Shown: positions 35,654-44,885 of the stretch, one piece after another
How positions within the stretch are numbered: position 1 is the first letter of the stretch
How the letters are laid out: the number at the start of each line of letters is the position of its first letter
DNA from: Hymenobacter aerophilus DSM 13606
Lineage (GTDB): Bacteria > Bacteroidota > Bacteroidia > Cytophagales > Hymenobacteraceae
Assembly (NCBI RefSeq): GCF_000382225.1
Contig: NZ_KB907802.1
Span: forward strand, 62,001-126,000
Direction of reading: 5' to 3'
DNA: 64,000 nucleotides
Made by a program: the position numbers and the translations under genes
The notes under the pieces: generated by a model
Seen by the model: the letters and a program-made list of their open reading frames with translations, nothing else
Told to the model about the DNA's origin: nothing
Databases searched by the model: none

Positions 35654-36415
35654 ATGAACAAGAACTATCTGCGCCACGGGAAAGTGGTGGGTTTGCTGAG
35701 CGCCTCGGCCACGGCGGCGCTGCTGTTGGCCGGCTGCGGCGACAACAACGCCGAGGAGCCCGCACCGCTGCCCGACTACTACCCGCTGAGCGTGGGCAGT
35801 ACCCGCATCTACGATGTGGCCGACACGGTGTGGCGCAACGGCGTGCCCACGGCCAGCCGCTTCCAGTTCCGCGAGCAGGTGCTGAGCGAGCCGGTGCCCG
35901 ATGCCATCGGCCAGCCGGTGTATGAGGTGGTTCGCTCGCGCCGCAACTCGGCGGCCGAGGCCTGGCAGCCCGATTCGGTGCTGGCCGTGACGGTGGCCCC
36001 GCGCAACGTAACGGTGCAGTTCAACAACCGCCGCACCGTGGCGCTGGTGCTGCCCGCGGTAGAGGGCAAAAGCTGGAACTTCAACGCCTTTAACTCCCTC
36101 GATACCGTGGTGGCCGTTACGCGCTTCTACGAGCAGGTAGGGCAGCCCTTCAGCATCGTGCGCGACGGCAAAACCTACGACTACGCCAACACCGTTACGA
36201 CCACCAACGACCTGAGTACCGGCGACAATAACAACGCCACCAAGCTGGTGGTGCAGCGCAGCACCTTCGCGCCGGGCGTGGGGCCGGTGTACCGCGTCAG
36301 CCGCAGCTACAAAAACGACTGCTCGGGCGCCGAAGGTTGCCGGGTGCCGTTTGTGCGCTACCTGGGCCAGTCGCGCAACGAGGTGCTGATTGAGTCCTCA
36401 AATCCGCGTAATTAA
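35654..36415 (+). CDS. Hypothetical lipoprotein
   Basis: 253 residues. The signal peptide ends with the lipobox LLAGC (Cys about residue 28), and the sequence after it is acidic (GDNNAEEPAPLPDYYPLSVG). The mature part seems all-beta: STRIYDVADTVWRNG, NVTVQFNNRRTVALVLPAVE. Similar proteins with YPLxxGN/S-R-Y-D starts are common unknown lipoproteins in this group. It has two Cys late in the chain (CSGAEGC). Function unknown. It is monocistronic, with its own promoter and terminator. Confidence 0.8.
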   Translation: MNKNYLRHGKVVGLLSASATAALLLAGCGDNNAEEPAPLPDYYPLSVGSTRIYDVADTVWRNGVPTASRFQFREQVLSEPVPDAIGQPVYEVVRSRRNSAAEAWQPDSVLAVTVAPRNVTVQFNNRRTVALVLPAVEGKSWNFNAFNSLDTVVAVTRFYEQVGQPFSIVRDGKTYDYANTVTTTNDLSTGDNNNATKLVVQRSTFAPGVGPVYRVSRSYKNDCSGAEGCRVPFVRYLGQSRNEVLIESSNPRN

Positions 36416-36473
36416 CGCTTAACCAGAAAGCCTTACCCTGCCGGATACGCCGCGCGGCAGGGAGGCGCCGATT

Positions 36474-36522
36474 AGCCCGACGGGAGCTGTTATATTGTGA
36501 ACAGCTTCCCGCCGGGCTTTTT
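36474..36522 (+). terminator. Terminator after the lipoprotein gene
   Basis: AGCCCGACGGGAGCTGTT pairs with AACAGCTTCCCGCCGGGCT (one mismatch), followed by TTTT. A second hairpin (CCCTGCCG/CGGCAGGG) lies at about 36435-36461. Confidence 0.85.
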
Positions 36523-36573
36523 ATCTGTCCGGGATTCGAAGCTTCCCCCACCACACCTGCTCATTCTCCGCCC

Positions 36574-38307
36574 ATGTTCCGACTTTTACTGCCGATGGCC
36601 CTGCTGGCCGGCCTGCACCTGCCGGCCGCTGCCCAGTCCACCGCCACCCCGCTGGCCCCCCAGCCAACCGGGAAGCAGATGGCCAGGCCCGCCGAAACCA
36701 AAGGAACCGTACGCCGGCATCTGGTGTACTTCCGCGACAAAGCCGGCACGCCCTTCAGCGTGAGCCGGCCCGAGGAGTTTTTGTCGGGGCGGGCGTTGCA
36801 GCGGCGGCAGCGCCAGCAGATTGCCGTGCTGCCCCGCGACCTGCCGGTGAGCCCCGCCTACGTGCAGCAGGTGAAGGCCGTGCCCGGCGTGCAGCTCTGG
36901 TACACTTCGCGCTGGTTTAACGCCGCCGTGCTGGCCTGCGACTCGGCCGCGCTGGCGCAGGTGCAGGCGCTGCCTTTTGTGCAGCAGGCCCGCACGCTCA
37001 ACCGCGGGCCGGTGGCCGGTGGCGCGCAGCCCAAAACAACGCCCACCACCTCAGGCGCCGACCAAACCACGGCCGACCGCAGCTTCTATGGCAAGGCCTA
37101 TGCCCAGGTGAGGCAGGTAGGAGCGGAGCGCATGCACACGGCCGGTTTCCGGGGCGAGAACATGCAGATTGCCGTGTTTGACGGAGGCTTTCCCGGGGTG
37201 AATACCGCGTCGATTTTCACCTCGCTGAACCAGGAAAACCGGCTTGCCGGCACCTTCAACGTAGTGGATAAAACCCCCAATGTTTTCCAGAGCATTGCCC
37301 ACGGCACCAACTGCCTGAGCATTATCGCGGGCGACGAGCCGGGGCGCTACGTGGGCCTGGCGCCCAAAGCCACGTTCCGGCTGTTTATCACCGAAGACGC
37401 AGCTTCGGAGCATCCGCTGGAAGAAGCTAACTGGCTGGTAGCGGCCGAGTACGCCGATTCGGCCGGGGTGGACATTATCAGCTCCTCGCTGGGCTACAAC
37501 ACCTTCGATGCGCCCTCTACTGACTACACCTACGCCGATATGAACGGGCGCACGGCCATTTCGAGCCGCGCGGCGGCGGCGGCGGCCCGCGTGGGCATGC
37601 TGGTCGTCAGCTCGGCCGGCAACGAGGGCAACAAAGCCTGGCGCTACATCACGGCCCCGGCCGACGCCGACTCGGTGCTGACGGTGGGCGCGGCCGATTC
37701 GCTGGGCGCGGTGGCCGGCTTCAGCTCGCGCGGCCCCACGGCCGACGGCCGCCTCAAGCCCAACGTATCAGCCATGGGCGTGGCCACGGCCTTTATCACT
37801 GCCGACGGTAAGATTGCGCGGGACAATGGCACTTCGTATTCGGCCCCGGTGGTGGCCGGGCTGGCGGCGGGTTTCTGGCAGGCCAACCCGCGCCTCACGG
37901 CCCAGCAGGTTATCGGGCTGCTGCAGCGCGCCGGTTCGCAGGCCACCGCCCCCGACAACAGCCTGGGCTACGGCATCCCCGATTTCGTGCGGGCCTACAA
38001 CCTGGCCAACCCCGGTACGCCGCTGGCCACTGCCCCGGCCCGCGCCGTGGCTGGCCTCTACGCTTACCCCAATCCGGTAGGCCCCAACGAGCCGCTGTAC
38101 CTGCAGCTGCCCGCCGGGCCGGGCCGGGTTGCGCCATTGGAAATCAGTATTTACGATGCCCGCGGGGCGCTGGTAGCCCGGCAGCGGGTGGCGCCGGCCG
38201 CTACCGGCGTGGTCCGGCTCGAAACGGCCGGGCTGCGGCCGGGCATCTTCACCTGCCTGATCGGGCAGGGGCCGCAGCAACTGGCAGTGCGCTTTGTGAA
38301 GCAGTAA
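36574..38307 (+). CDS. T9SS-sorted subtilisin-like serine protease (S8)
   Basis: 577 residues. Signal peptide MFRLLLPMALLAGLHLPAAAQ. After a propeptide-like region, the catalytic triad is visible: Asp in MQIAVFDGGFPGV (about residue 205), His in SIAHGTNCLSIIAG (about 245) and Ser in NGTSYSAPVVAGLAAGFWQ (about 425), with SSAGNEGNKAW as oxyanion segment. The last ~85 residues, from GLYAYPNPVGPNEPLYLQLP to TCLIGQGPQQLAVRFVKQ, form a type A T9SS sorting domain. The protein is therefore exported and secreted or surface-anchored through type IX secretion. Substrate unknown. Confidence 0.92.
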   Translation: MFRLLLPMALLAGLHLPAAAQSTATPLAPQPTGKQMARPAETKGTVRRHLVYFRDKAGTPFSVSRPEEFLSGRALQRRQRQQIAVLPRDLPVSPAYVQQVKAVPGVQLWYTSRWFNAAVLACDSAALAQVQALPFVQQARTLNRGPVAGGAQPKTTPTTSGADQTTADRSFYGKAYAQVRQVGAERMHTAGFRGENMQIAVFDGGFPGVNTASIFTSLNQENRLAGTFNVVDKTPNVFQSIAHGTNCLSIIAGDEPGRYVGLAPKATFRLFITEDAASEHPLEEANWLVAAEYADSAGVDIISSSLGYNTFDAPSTDYTYADMNGRTAISSRAAAAAARVGMLVVSSAGNEGNKAWRYITAPADADSVLTVGAADSLGAVAGFSSRGPTADGRLKPNVSAMGVATAFITADGKIARDNGTSYSAPVVAGLAAGFWQANPRLTAQQVIGLLQRAGSQATAPDNSLGYGIPDFVRAYNLANPGTPLATAPARAVAGLYAYPNPVGPNEPLYLQLPAGPGRVAPLEISIYDARGALVARQRVAPAATGVVRLETAGLRPGIFTCLIGQGPQQLAVRFVKQ

Positions 38308-38336
38308 TTTGCGGGGAATAAGTAGGGTGTAAAACG

Positions 38337-38428
38337 CCTGTCATCCTGAGTGCAGCGAAGGACCTTATCCAGACTTACATCAAGCAATAGCTTCTGGATA
38401 GGTCCTTCGCTGCGCTCAGGATGACAGG
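38337..38428. repeat. Family A junction inverted repeat
   Basis: The left arm CCTGTCATCCTGAGTGCAGC... (from 38337) pairs with the right arm to 38428 with few mismatches. It has a TAGCTTCTGGATA right inner edge, as in the other family A loops. Confidence 0.92.
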
Positions 38429-38446
38429 TGGGTTCGTACCTGCACT

Positions 38447-38730
38447 ACTCAGGGTGTTGTTAAACAAATAGGGTAAAACCTCCGAGTCCGTGGCCAAATG
38501 GCCCTGTCGCTCGTGATAAGGTGCAAAATCGGCGTAAGCGCATCGGAAACCCGATAGTATTACACGCACCTTAACGCAATCAAAAGTGGCTAGCGAAAAC
38601 GAACGTTAAGGCTATCATTCCGGCCACATGCCAGATAACATATTGTCCAACAGGTCGCTAATTAGGAAATCCAGGCAGTGGTATGCCCGAGTCGGAGGTT
38701 TTACCCTATTTGTTTAACAACACCCTACTC
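38447..38730. mobile_element. MITE-like element with 35-bp perfect terminal repeats and ACTC target duplication
   Basis: The terminal repeats 38451-38485 (AGGGTGTTGTTAAACAAATA...) and 38692-38726 are exact complements. The internal 206 bases contain no credible reading frame. Direct ACTC copies at 38447-38450 and 38727-38730 look like a 4-bp target-site duplication. It is non-autonomous: no transposase lies in the window. The right end abuts a CTCACCATCTCACC fragment of a junction word family. Confidence 0.8.
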
Positions 38731-38741
38731 ACCATCTCACC

Positions 38742-39713
38742 TTACCAGAACCGATTAGTGCAGACTACCTGGGCCTTCTTCTTCAGCCGCAGGCCCACCA
38801 GAATTTCGTGGCTGCCGCCGTGGTAGCCCGTCAGGCGCGACGTGCCGGTGTCGTAGGAGTAGCCCACCGAAAGCTGCTCGTAGTTGAAGCCGACCATGGC
38901 CACGGCCGCATCGTTGAGGCGGTATGATACGCCGGCCCACAGCAAATCCTGGTACTTGAGCTTGGCGTTGATATCGGCGGAAAGTGGCGCCGGGCTGACG
39001 GCCTTCACGAGCACCGAGGGCACCACCGACCAGTCGTCGGTGAGCGGCAGCCGCACCCCGCCCGTAAAGTAGTAGTGGCGCCGCAGCGAGTTGCCCGCGC
39101 CGGCCTCCAGCCCGTTGAGGCCGTAGGAAAAATCGAGCTTATTGGCCAGCAGCTGGGTACTCGACACACCGACGAAAACGCTTGGACTGTACACCCACAG
39201 GCCCACCGAGCCGTCGAGCACCCGCGAGGCGTCGCTGGGGGCCACAGTGGTCGGGTCGAAGAACTGCAGCTTGGAGCCATCGACGGCGAACTGCTGCACC
39301 CCCACCGACATGCCCAGCGCGGCCCGGATTTTGGGCGTCAGCACCACGTTGTAGGCATACGAAACATAGGCGCTGGTGCGGCTGATGGGCCCGGTTTCGT
39401 CGCGGTACACGTAGCCGCCGATGGCGTGGAACGGCCGCCGCAAATCGTGGCGGGTGCGTTTATCAGTAGTCAGCCACTTGCCCAGCGAGGAGTTGACGCT
39501 GGCGTAGTACGTGCGGGGCGCTCCTTCCAGCCCCACCCACTGCGTGCGGTAGCTGAACTTGACGTCGATGTAGTCCTCGGCCCCCGTCGCGCCGGGGTTG
39601 AGCAGGTAATTGTTGTTCATGTACTGGCTGTACTGCGCCTCCTGTTGGGCCAGGGCCGGCGCGGCGGCCAGCAGCAGGGGCAGCAGTAGCAGCGGGAGAG
39701 AAGCTCTTTTCAT
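38742..39713 (-). CDS. PorP/SprF family outer-membrane protein (type IX secretion)
   Basis: 323 residues. Signal peptide MKRASLPLLLLPLLLAAAPA LAQ. The start of the mature part, QEAQYSQYMNNNYLLNPGAT GAEDYIDVKFSYRTQWVG, is the PorP/SprF signature. The rest is beta-barrel-like, with regular aromatic strands (HYYFTGGVRLPLTDDWSVVP). SprF-type proteins help particular T9SS adhesins reach the surface, and are usually encoded next to them. Here the adhesin gene ends 226 bases upstream on the same strand, so this is very likely its dedicated partner. Confidence 0.92.
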   Translation of the reverse strand: MKRASLPLLLLPLLLAAAPALAQQEAQYSQYMNNNYLLNPGATGAEDYIDVKFSYRTQWVGLEGAPRTYYASVNSSLGKWLTTDKRTRHDLRRPFHAIGGYVYRDETGPISRTSAYVSYAYNVVLTPKIRAALGMSVGVQQFAVDGSKLQFFDPTTVAPSDASRVLDGSVGLWVYSPSVFVGVSSTQLLANKLDFSYGLNGLEAGAGNSLRRHYYFTGGVRLPLTDDWSVVPSVLVKAVSPAPLSADINAKLKYQDLLWAGVSYRLNDAAVAMVGFNYEQLSVGYSYDTGTSRLTGYHGGSHEILVGLRLKKKAQVVCTNRFW

Positions 39714-39775
39714 AACGGCAAGCGTGTTAGCATCTGTCTGAGGAAAGGGGGGCAGTGGTTAGTTGTTGATTTTTA

Positions 39776-39937
39776 GTTGTTGGTTTTTAGTTGTTGGTAA
39801 AAGAACTGTCATTCTGAGCGAAGCGAAGAACCTCGCGTGCCAAAGCAAATTCTGACGACACGGTTACCATTACCTGCGAGATTCTTCGCTTCGCTCAGAA
39901 TGACAGTTCTTTTACCAACAACTAAAAACCAACAACT
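39776..39937. repeat. Composite junction inverted repeat with 61-bp arms
   Basis: The arms 39776-39836 and 39877-39937 pair with about one mismatch. The outer part is GTTGTTGGTTTTTAGTTGTT words; the inner part is family B (GTCATTCTGAGCGAAGCGAA). The arm length equals that of the composite element at 8162. It ends 2 bases from the adhesin stop codon. Confidence 0.93.
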
Positions 39938-39939
39938 CA

Positions 39940-42900
39940 TCAGTAAAGCACCGTGAGCGAGCCGCTGTACGACTTGCCCAGTGGGCCCTTGGTAACCACC
40001 ACGTAGTAGTAGGTGCCCACCGGCGCGGGCTTGCCGTTGATGTCGCCGCGCCACTCGTTGGCCCGGCTGTAGTTTTGGGCCGAGAAAACCTGGTTGCCCC
40101 AGCGGTTGAACACGGTCACGGTATTTTCGGGGAACTGCTCGATGAACTCAATCTGCCAGGTGTCGTCGCGGCCGTCGCCGTTGGGCGTGAAGGCGTTGGG
40201 AATCCGGATGGCATCGCGCACGGTTACCGTCACCTGGTCGGTGGCCGCGCAGCCGCCCGTTCCGGCCGAGAGCGTGTAGGTGGTGGTTTCGGTGGGGGAA
40301 GCACGGGGCCGCAGCGGGTCGTTGCCCGAGAAGTCGAGGCTGCCGTCCGGCGTCCAGGTTACCGCGCCCGTGCCGTCAGAAGTGCCTTCCAGCACCACCG
40401 AGCTGCCCCGCATAATCTCCTTGTCGGGACCGGCGCTAAGCTTCACCGGGGGCAGAATGCGCACCACCACGCCGTTTGAAACGCTCGTCAGCTGCTGGCC
40501 GCAGCTGTTGGTGGTGCTCAGGCGCAGCGTCACGGTCTGGCCGTCGCGCAGGGCGGTGCTGGTAAACACCGGGCCCGTTGCGCCGGCCACGTTGGTGCCG
40601 TCCACCTGCCACTGGTACACCGGGTTCGGCCCGGCATTGGTAACGGCCGTCGCGCGGAAGGTCAGCGGCTCGCCCGGACAAACCGGGGCGTCGGGCTGCA
40701 GGGCAATGGCGAGGGTAGGCGCCGGCGTGGGAGTGCGCGTGACGGTAACCGTGGCCGTGGCCGGGCCGGTGCTGCACAGGCCCGCCGTGGCCGTCACTTC
40801 CACCCGCACTTTGTCGCCGGTAACCAGCGTGCTGCTGGTAAACTTCGGCCCGCTGGCCACCGGAATGTCGTTTACAAACCAGCGGAAAGTGGGCGCCGCG
40901 CCTGCCTCAGTGAACACGGCCGTAAAGGTGAGCGGCGTGCCGGGGCAGAGCGTGGGCGGCGTGGCCAGCGTGACGGTGGGCGTTACGGGAGCCTGCACCT
41001 GCACCGTCACCACGTTCGAAACCTGGGTGGCACAGGTGCCGGTGCCCGAGCTGACGCGGCGGCGGAAGTACGTGGTCGTCGTGAGCGGGCCGGGCGCATA
41101 CGTTGGGCCAGTCGCGCCGCCGATGGCCGTCCAGGTCGTGTTGTTGACTGATGATTCCCACTGGTAAGCAAACGTGCCCGTGCCGCCGCTGGCCGGGCCG
41201 GCGCTGGTCAGCGGCGCGGGCGTGGTGCCGGTGCAAATCGACTGGTCGGCGGCAATAGAACCGGCCGTTAGCGTCGGCAGCACCGAAATCGTGACGACGT
41301 TGGATGGTACCATCAGGCAGGGGCCGGAGCTGACCTGCCTGCGGAAATAGGTGGTGACTGTAACCGGTCCGGGCGCGTAGGTGGCATTCGTAGCCCCGGC
41401 TACGGGCGCCCAGGTAGTCTGGTCCAGCGACGATTCCCACTGATAGGTGAATTGGCCGGTGCCGCCGGTCGGGGCGGCCGTGCTCGTGAGCGGGGCCACC
41501 GGGCTGCCGGCGCACACGGCCTGGTCGGCGGCAATGGTGCCGGCCGTCAGGGCTGGCAGAACGGTAATGGTGAGGACGTTGGATGTTACGCCGGTGCAGG
41601 AGCCGGAGCTTACCTGGCGGCGGAAATACGTGGTAACGCTCAGCGCGCCCGGCGCGTAGGTTTCGGCCGTGGCGCCCGGAATGGCCGTCCAGTTGGTGTT
41701 GTTTGGCGACGATTCCCACTGGAAGGTAAACTGGCCGGTGCCGCCCGTCGGGGCAGCGGTGCTGGTAAACGGCGCGGGGGCAGTGCCGGCGCACACCGTT
41801 TGGTCGGCGGCAATGGTGCCGGCCGTCAGCGCCGGCGTTACCGTGATGGTTACCACATTCGAGGCTTCAGGCCCGCAGGTTCCCGAACTCGCCTGGCGGC
41901 GGAAATAGGTGGTGACACTCAGCGGGCCGGGCGCGTAGGTGGCGCCGGTCGCGCTGCTGATGACCGTCCAGGTAGTGTTATCCAGCGACGATTCCCACTG
42001 ATAGGTGAAGCTACCGGTGCCGCCGGTTGCGGCGGCCGTGCTCGTGAGCGGGGCGGGCGCGGTGCCGGCGCACACGGTCTGGTCGGCGGCAATGGTGCCC
42101 GGCACTACTTTCGGCGTCACCGTAATCTTCACCGAAGCCGTGGGCGTACGCGGGGCGCAGAAGCCGGAGGTAACCAGCCGCCGGAAATACGTGGTAGTGT
42201 TCAGCAGGCCCGGCGCGTAGGTTTCGGCCGTGGCCCCGGCAATGTCGGTCCAGGTGCTGTTGTCGGTCGACTGCTGCCACTGGTAGTCGAACTGCCCGGT
42301 GCCTTCACCGGCCGGGGCCGTGCTGGTGAGCACGGCCGCACTGTCGCCGGCACAGATGGTCTGGCTGGCGGCAATGGTGCCCGGTGTCGGCGGACCCGGC
42401 ACCGTAATCAGGCTGGTAGCCTCGCGGCAGAAACAGTTGGTTGTGACGCGCAGCGTCACGGTGTAGTCGCCGGGCGCGGGGTAAGTGTGCGGGGGCGGGT
42501 TCTGGGCCGTTGATTTCGTGCCGTCGCCAAAATCCCAGGCGTAAGTTGGGTTTTCAAAATCTACCTGGGGCGCCTTAAACGTGAATTCAAGACAGCCCGT
42601 CGACTCGCCCTGGAAGCCAAATTGCAGCAAGGAGCTCTGGTTGAAGTTGACCAGTCCGAGCCCGCTCAGGCGGCCTTCCAACTGCAGGCTGTCGTCGGCG
42701 TAGGCAATGGCGGCGCCCAGCGAGTCGGGGTAGGGGATGAAGCCCAGGGCCGGCTGGTTTTCGCGGGCTACGTAAATCTTGCCGTCGGGCGCGGCCTGCA
42801 TCGAGCCCAGGTTAACCGGCGTTTTCTGCTTGAGCGGAATCACCTCGCGGCCTACCGGTCCGGTGCCGCTGCCAATGTTGCTGATGTCGAACTGCAGCAG

Positions 42901-43896
42901 CTGGGGCAGCCGCGGGGCCGCGCCCAGCACGGTGGCGTACAGCCGGCTGCGGCCCGGCGAAAACTCCACGCCGTAGTAGCCGCCCTCTTTGCTGTCGATA
43001 ATTTTAGGGTTGCCTACTTGGCCGGTTCCCGTGTCGAAGCTGAACAGTTCTACGCTACTGGTGCTGTCGCCGGCCACGGCGCTGTAGCGGGCCAGGGCCA
43101 GCTGCTGGCCGTCGGGCGTTACCTTCATCTGGCCCCGGTAGCCCTCCGGCGACACACTCGGCGCGTGCAGGGAGCCCACTACGGAAATTACCGGTGGGTC
43201 GATAACTGTCCGGCCCATGGCGTCAGCCGGCTTCACGCGGTAGGCCAGGAAGGCGTCGCCGCGGTTGGCGTTGCCCGACTTGGCATCACCCCAGCCGTGC
43301 ACAATGATCCAGATGTCGCAGCCATTCTTATGGAACACGCCCGTCATCTTCTCGGCTGTGCCCTGAACGAGCAATCGGTTTTTAGTGGAGTCGACCACCA
43401 TACCTGGCCCGCCGCCGGCCGGAATAATGATTTCGGAGTAGCGCAGGCCATTGGTTCCACCTTTGGCATCCTGCGTGAATAGCAGGTAGCGCGTTTCGCC
43501 GCCCGGCATGGTGGGCGGCGGGCTGCCCGGCATCCGGATGGGCAGGGGGCCATCGGTAACCAGCCGGCTGCCCAAAAGGCCCGTTCCGTTCGTCATCACG
43601 GTGCCGTCGCCGTTCCAGACGGTTTCGCCGTTGCTGTAGAAGAGAATCTTGCCACTGCCATCCGACATGACGCCCGCGCCGGCCGGAGCTTCCATGGCGC
43701 CGTCGGTGAGCACCTTGGGCGGAATCGTGTCAAAGGCCGCGTTGAAGTCGAGCCCCGCTTTAAAGCCGAAATACCAGGTGTTGCCGAACTTCTCATCCTG
43801 GCTGCACTCGGGCGGACCGCCCGAACCCGTTTGGGCGCGGGCGGCGCCGCCACTGAGCAGCAGTAGCAGCGCAAAAAACCAGCCCAGGGCCGGCAT
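39940..43896 (-). CDS. Large repeat adhesin with PKD and T9SS type B (gliding-motility) sorting domain
   Basis: 1318 residues from MPALGWFFALLLLLSGGAARAQ, a clean signal peptide; a start at 43947 would lengthen it by 17 residues. Residues about 25-440 resemble a WD40-like/beta-propeller (KILFYSNGETVWNGDGTVM). A PKD domain follows (YAWDFGDGTKSTAQNPPPHT). Then come five tandem ~93-residue repeats (TAGTIAADQTVCAGTAPAPL ... TYFRRQVSSG) and two Ig-like units. The C-terminus IRIPNAFTPNGDGRDDTWQI ... VFNRWGNQVF is the type B sorting domain of T9SS cargo. It is likely a cell-surface adhesin, paired with the PorP/SprF gene downstream. Confidence 0.92.
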   Translation of the reverse strand: MPALGWFFALLLLLSGGAARAQTGSGGPPECSQDEKFGNTWYFGFKAGLDFNAAFDTIPPKVLTDGAMEAPAGAGVMSDGSGKILFYSNGETVWNGDGTVMTNGTGLLGSRLVTDGPLPIRMPGSPPPTMPGGETRYLLFTQDAKGGTNGLRYSEIIIPAGGGPGMVVDSTKNRLLVQGTAEKMTGVFHKNGCDIWIIVHGWGDAKSGNANRGDAFLAYRVKPADAMGRTVIDPPVISVVGSLHAPSVSPEGYRGQMKVTPDGQQLALARYSAVAGDSTSSVELFSFDTGTGQVGNPKIIDSKEGGYYGVEFSPGRSRLYATVLGAAPRLPQLLQFDISNIGSGTGPVGREVIPLKQKTPVNLGSMQAAPDGKIYVARENQPALGFIPYPDSLGAAIAYADDSLQLEGRLSGLGLVNFNQSSLLQFGFQGESTGCLEFTFKAPQVDFENPTYAWDFGDGTKSTAQNPPPHTYPAPGDYTVTLRVTTNCFCREATSLITVPGPPTPGTIAASQTICAGDSAAVLTSTAPAGEGTGQFDYQWQQSTDNSTWTDIAGATAETYAPGLLNTTTYFRRLVTSGFCAPRTPTASVKITVTPKVVPGTIAADQTVCAGTAPAPLTSTAAATGGTGSFTYQWESSLDNTTWTVISSATGATYAPGPLSVTTYFRRQASSGTCGPEASNVVTITVTPALTAGTIAADQTVCAGTAPAPFTSTAAPTGGTGQFTFQWESSPNNTNWTAIPGATAETYAPGALSVTTYFRRQVSSGSCTGVTSNVLTITVLPALTAGTIAADQAVCAGSPVAPLTSTAAPTGGTGQFTYQWESSLDQTTWAPVAGATNATYAPGPVTVTTYFRRQVSSGPCLMVPSNVVTISVLPTLTAGSIAADQSICTGTTPAPLTSAGPASGGTGTFAYQWESSVNNTTWTAIGGATGPTYAPGPLTTTTYFRRRVSSGTGTCATQVSNVVTVQVQAPVTPTVTLATPPTLCPGTPLTFTAVFTEAGAAPTFRWFVNDIPVASGPKFTSSTLVTGDKVRVEVTATAGLCSTGPATATVTVTRTPTPAPTLAIALQPDAPVCPGEPLTFRATAVTNAGPNPVYQWQVDGTNVAGATGPVFTSTALRDGQTVTLRLSTTNSCGQQLTSVSNGVVVRILPPVKLSAGPDKEIMRGSSVVLEGTSDGTGAVTWTPDGSLDFSGNDPLRPRASPTETTTYTLSAGTGGCAATDQVTVTVRDAIRIPNAFTPNGDGRDDTWQIEFIEQFPENTVTVFNRWGNQVFSAQNYSRANEWRGDINGKPAPVGTYYYVVVTKGPLGKSYSGSLTVLY
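41005..42395 (-). repeat. Five in-gene tandem repeats of about 279 bp
   Basis: The block around GGCGGCAATGGTGCCGGCCG recurs near 41247, 41527, 41808, 42087 and 42367, a spacing of about 280 bases. The middle three copies are the most alike at DNA level, indicating recent duplication or gene conversion. The outer ones are more diverged. Confidence 0.9.
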
Positions 43897-44374
43897 AATA
43901 GTACGGGGGGGAGCTACCGGAGCAGCGGGGAGGAGCTTTTCGGGCATAGGAGCGCGGCAAATAGGCAGGAGCAGCAAGAGCAGGCGGCCGGCTAGTGCGG
44001 AAGCAGTGCTTCGTTATTGTTGCCAGCTTGCCTTGCTTGCTAGATAAGACAATTACTCTTAAAAAAAGTCCCAATCATGTTCAGTAAATCTACGCACTGC
44101 CGCTCAGGTTTGCGCTATGCGCTTTTTGGATAGCACTAGACTTTGTTGGGCAGTTGGTATGAGGTAGGTTTAAGCGAAGTGTCTGGGCATTTTGGAGTGC
44201 CTTGGATAGGATTTGGCGAGAGGCTAAGATTGTGCTAATGCTATTGGTTTTGACAATGCGAAAATAATTAGTAATTTGGCATTGATTTCCGGCTGGCGTA
44301 GGTTGCCGCCCGAACTCCGCCCCGGGCAGTTGCGCACGGGTTGTTCTTTTATAACTCAGTTTTTTTGTTTCGCC
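43897..44374. other. Intergenic region between the adhesin and the zinc-ribbon gene
   Basis: About 480 bases with lower GC than average, containing no convincing gene. A possible promoter toward the right is TTTG at about 44249-44252 with TAATTTGG at 44272-44279 (19-base spacer). No palindrome of the junction families was seen here. Confidence 0.4.
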
Positions 44375-44695
44375 ATGCTGCAAATGATGGTTTCCAAGCG
44401 CCTCGGGCGCCGCCAGTTTCACTTCACCGTTCAGGGAGCCACTTTCCACGACACGGTAGCCGAGTACGACCGGCTCAGCTTCCCCGACGTGGCCAAGTGC
44501 GGCCTCTGCGGCTCCGACAACCTCGACCTGACGGCCCGCGAGGCCCAGGGCAAGTTCAAGTACACCAGCCTGCGCTGCCTCGACTGCCGCGGCGACGTCA
44601 CCTTCGGCAAGCGCCAGGACGACGACCAGACCGTATTCCTGCGCAAAACCGAAGACGGCAAGCTCGACTGGCGCGCCTACGAAAAGCCGGCGTAG
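44375..44695 (+). CDS. Small zinc-ribbon protein
   Basis: 106 residues from MLQMMVSKRLGRRQFHFTVQ; a start at 44387 is equally possible. Two CxxC pairs, CGLC (about residue 43) and CLDC (about residue 67), should bind one zinc ion. The first part is beta-rich (FHFTVQGATFHDTVAEYDRL) and the C-terminus is charged (KRQDDDQTVFLRKTEDGKLD). I do not recognise a named family. The zinc ribbon may bind nucleic acid or protein. The reading frame and codon use fit the genome. Confidence 0.7.
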   Translation: MLQMMVSKRLGRRQFHFTVQGATFHDTVAEYDRLSFPDVAKCGLCGSDNLDLTAREAQGKFKYTSLRCLDCRGDVTFGKRQDDDQTVFLRKTEDGKLDWRAYEKPA

Positions 44696-44700
44696 TGTAT

Positions 44701-44880
44701 GGGGGATGAGGTATTGGGGTGATGGGTTAGGCAGCGAGGCGGTTGTCATTTAGAACGCAGCGAAGAATCTCGCGGGCATTGGTAATCCAGACGACAGGGT
44801 TAGCATAGCACGCGAGATTCTTCGCTGCGCTCAGAATGACAAATGGCTCATTTCCTTACTCCATCACCCTCTCACCGCTA
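44701..44880. repeat. Composite junction repeat: family B core with word-family arms
   Basis: The core arms TTGTCATTTAGAACGCAGCG... (44743-44774) and 44811-44842 pair with two mismatches. The outer arms GATGAGGTATTGGGGTGATG and CTCATTTCCTTACTCCATCA CC pair only loosely. The right outer arm runs into the rpe promoter. Confidence 0.85.
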
Positions 44881-44885
44881 ATCAC

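Noticed and set aside
44090..44749. Minus-strand frame covering the gap before the zinc-ribbon gene
   Set aside because: It spans non-coding DNA and the antisense of a gene with CxxC motifs; the N-terminal part is shadow-like and the rest has no motif.
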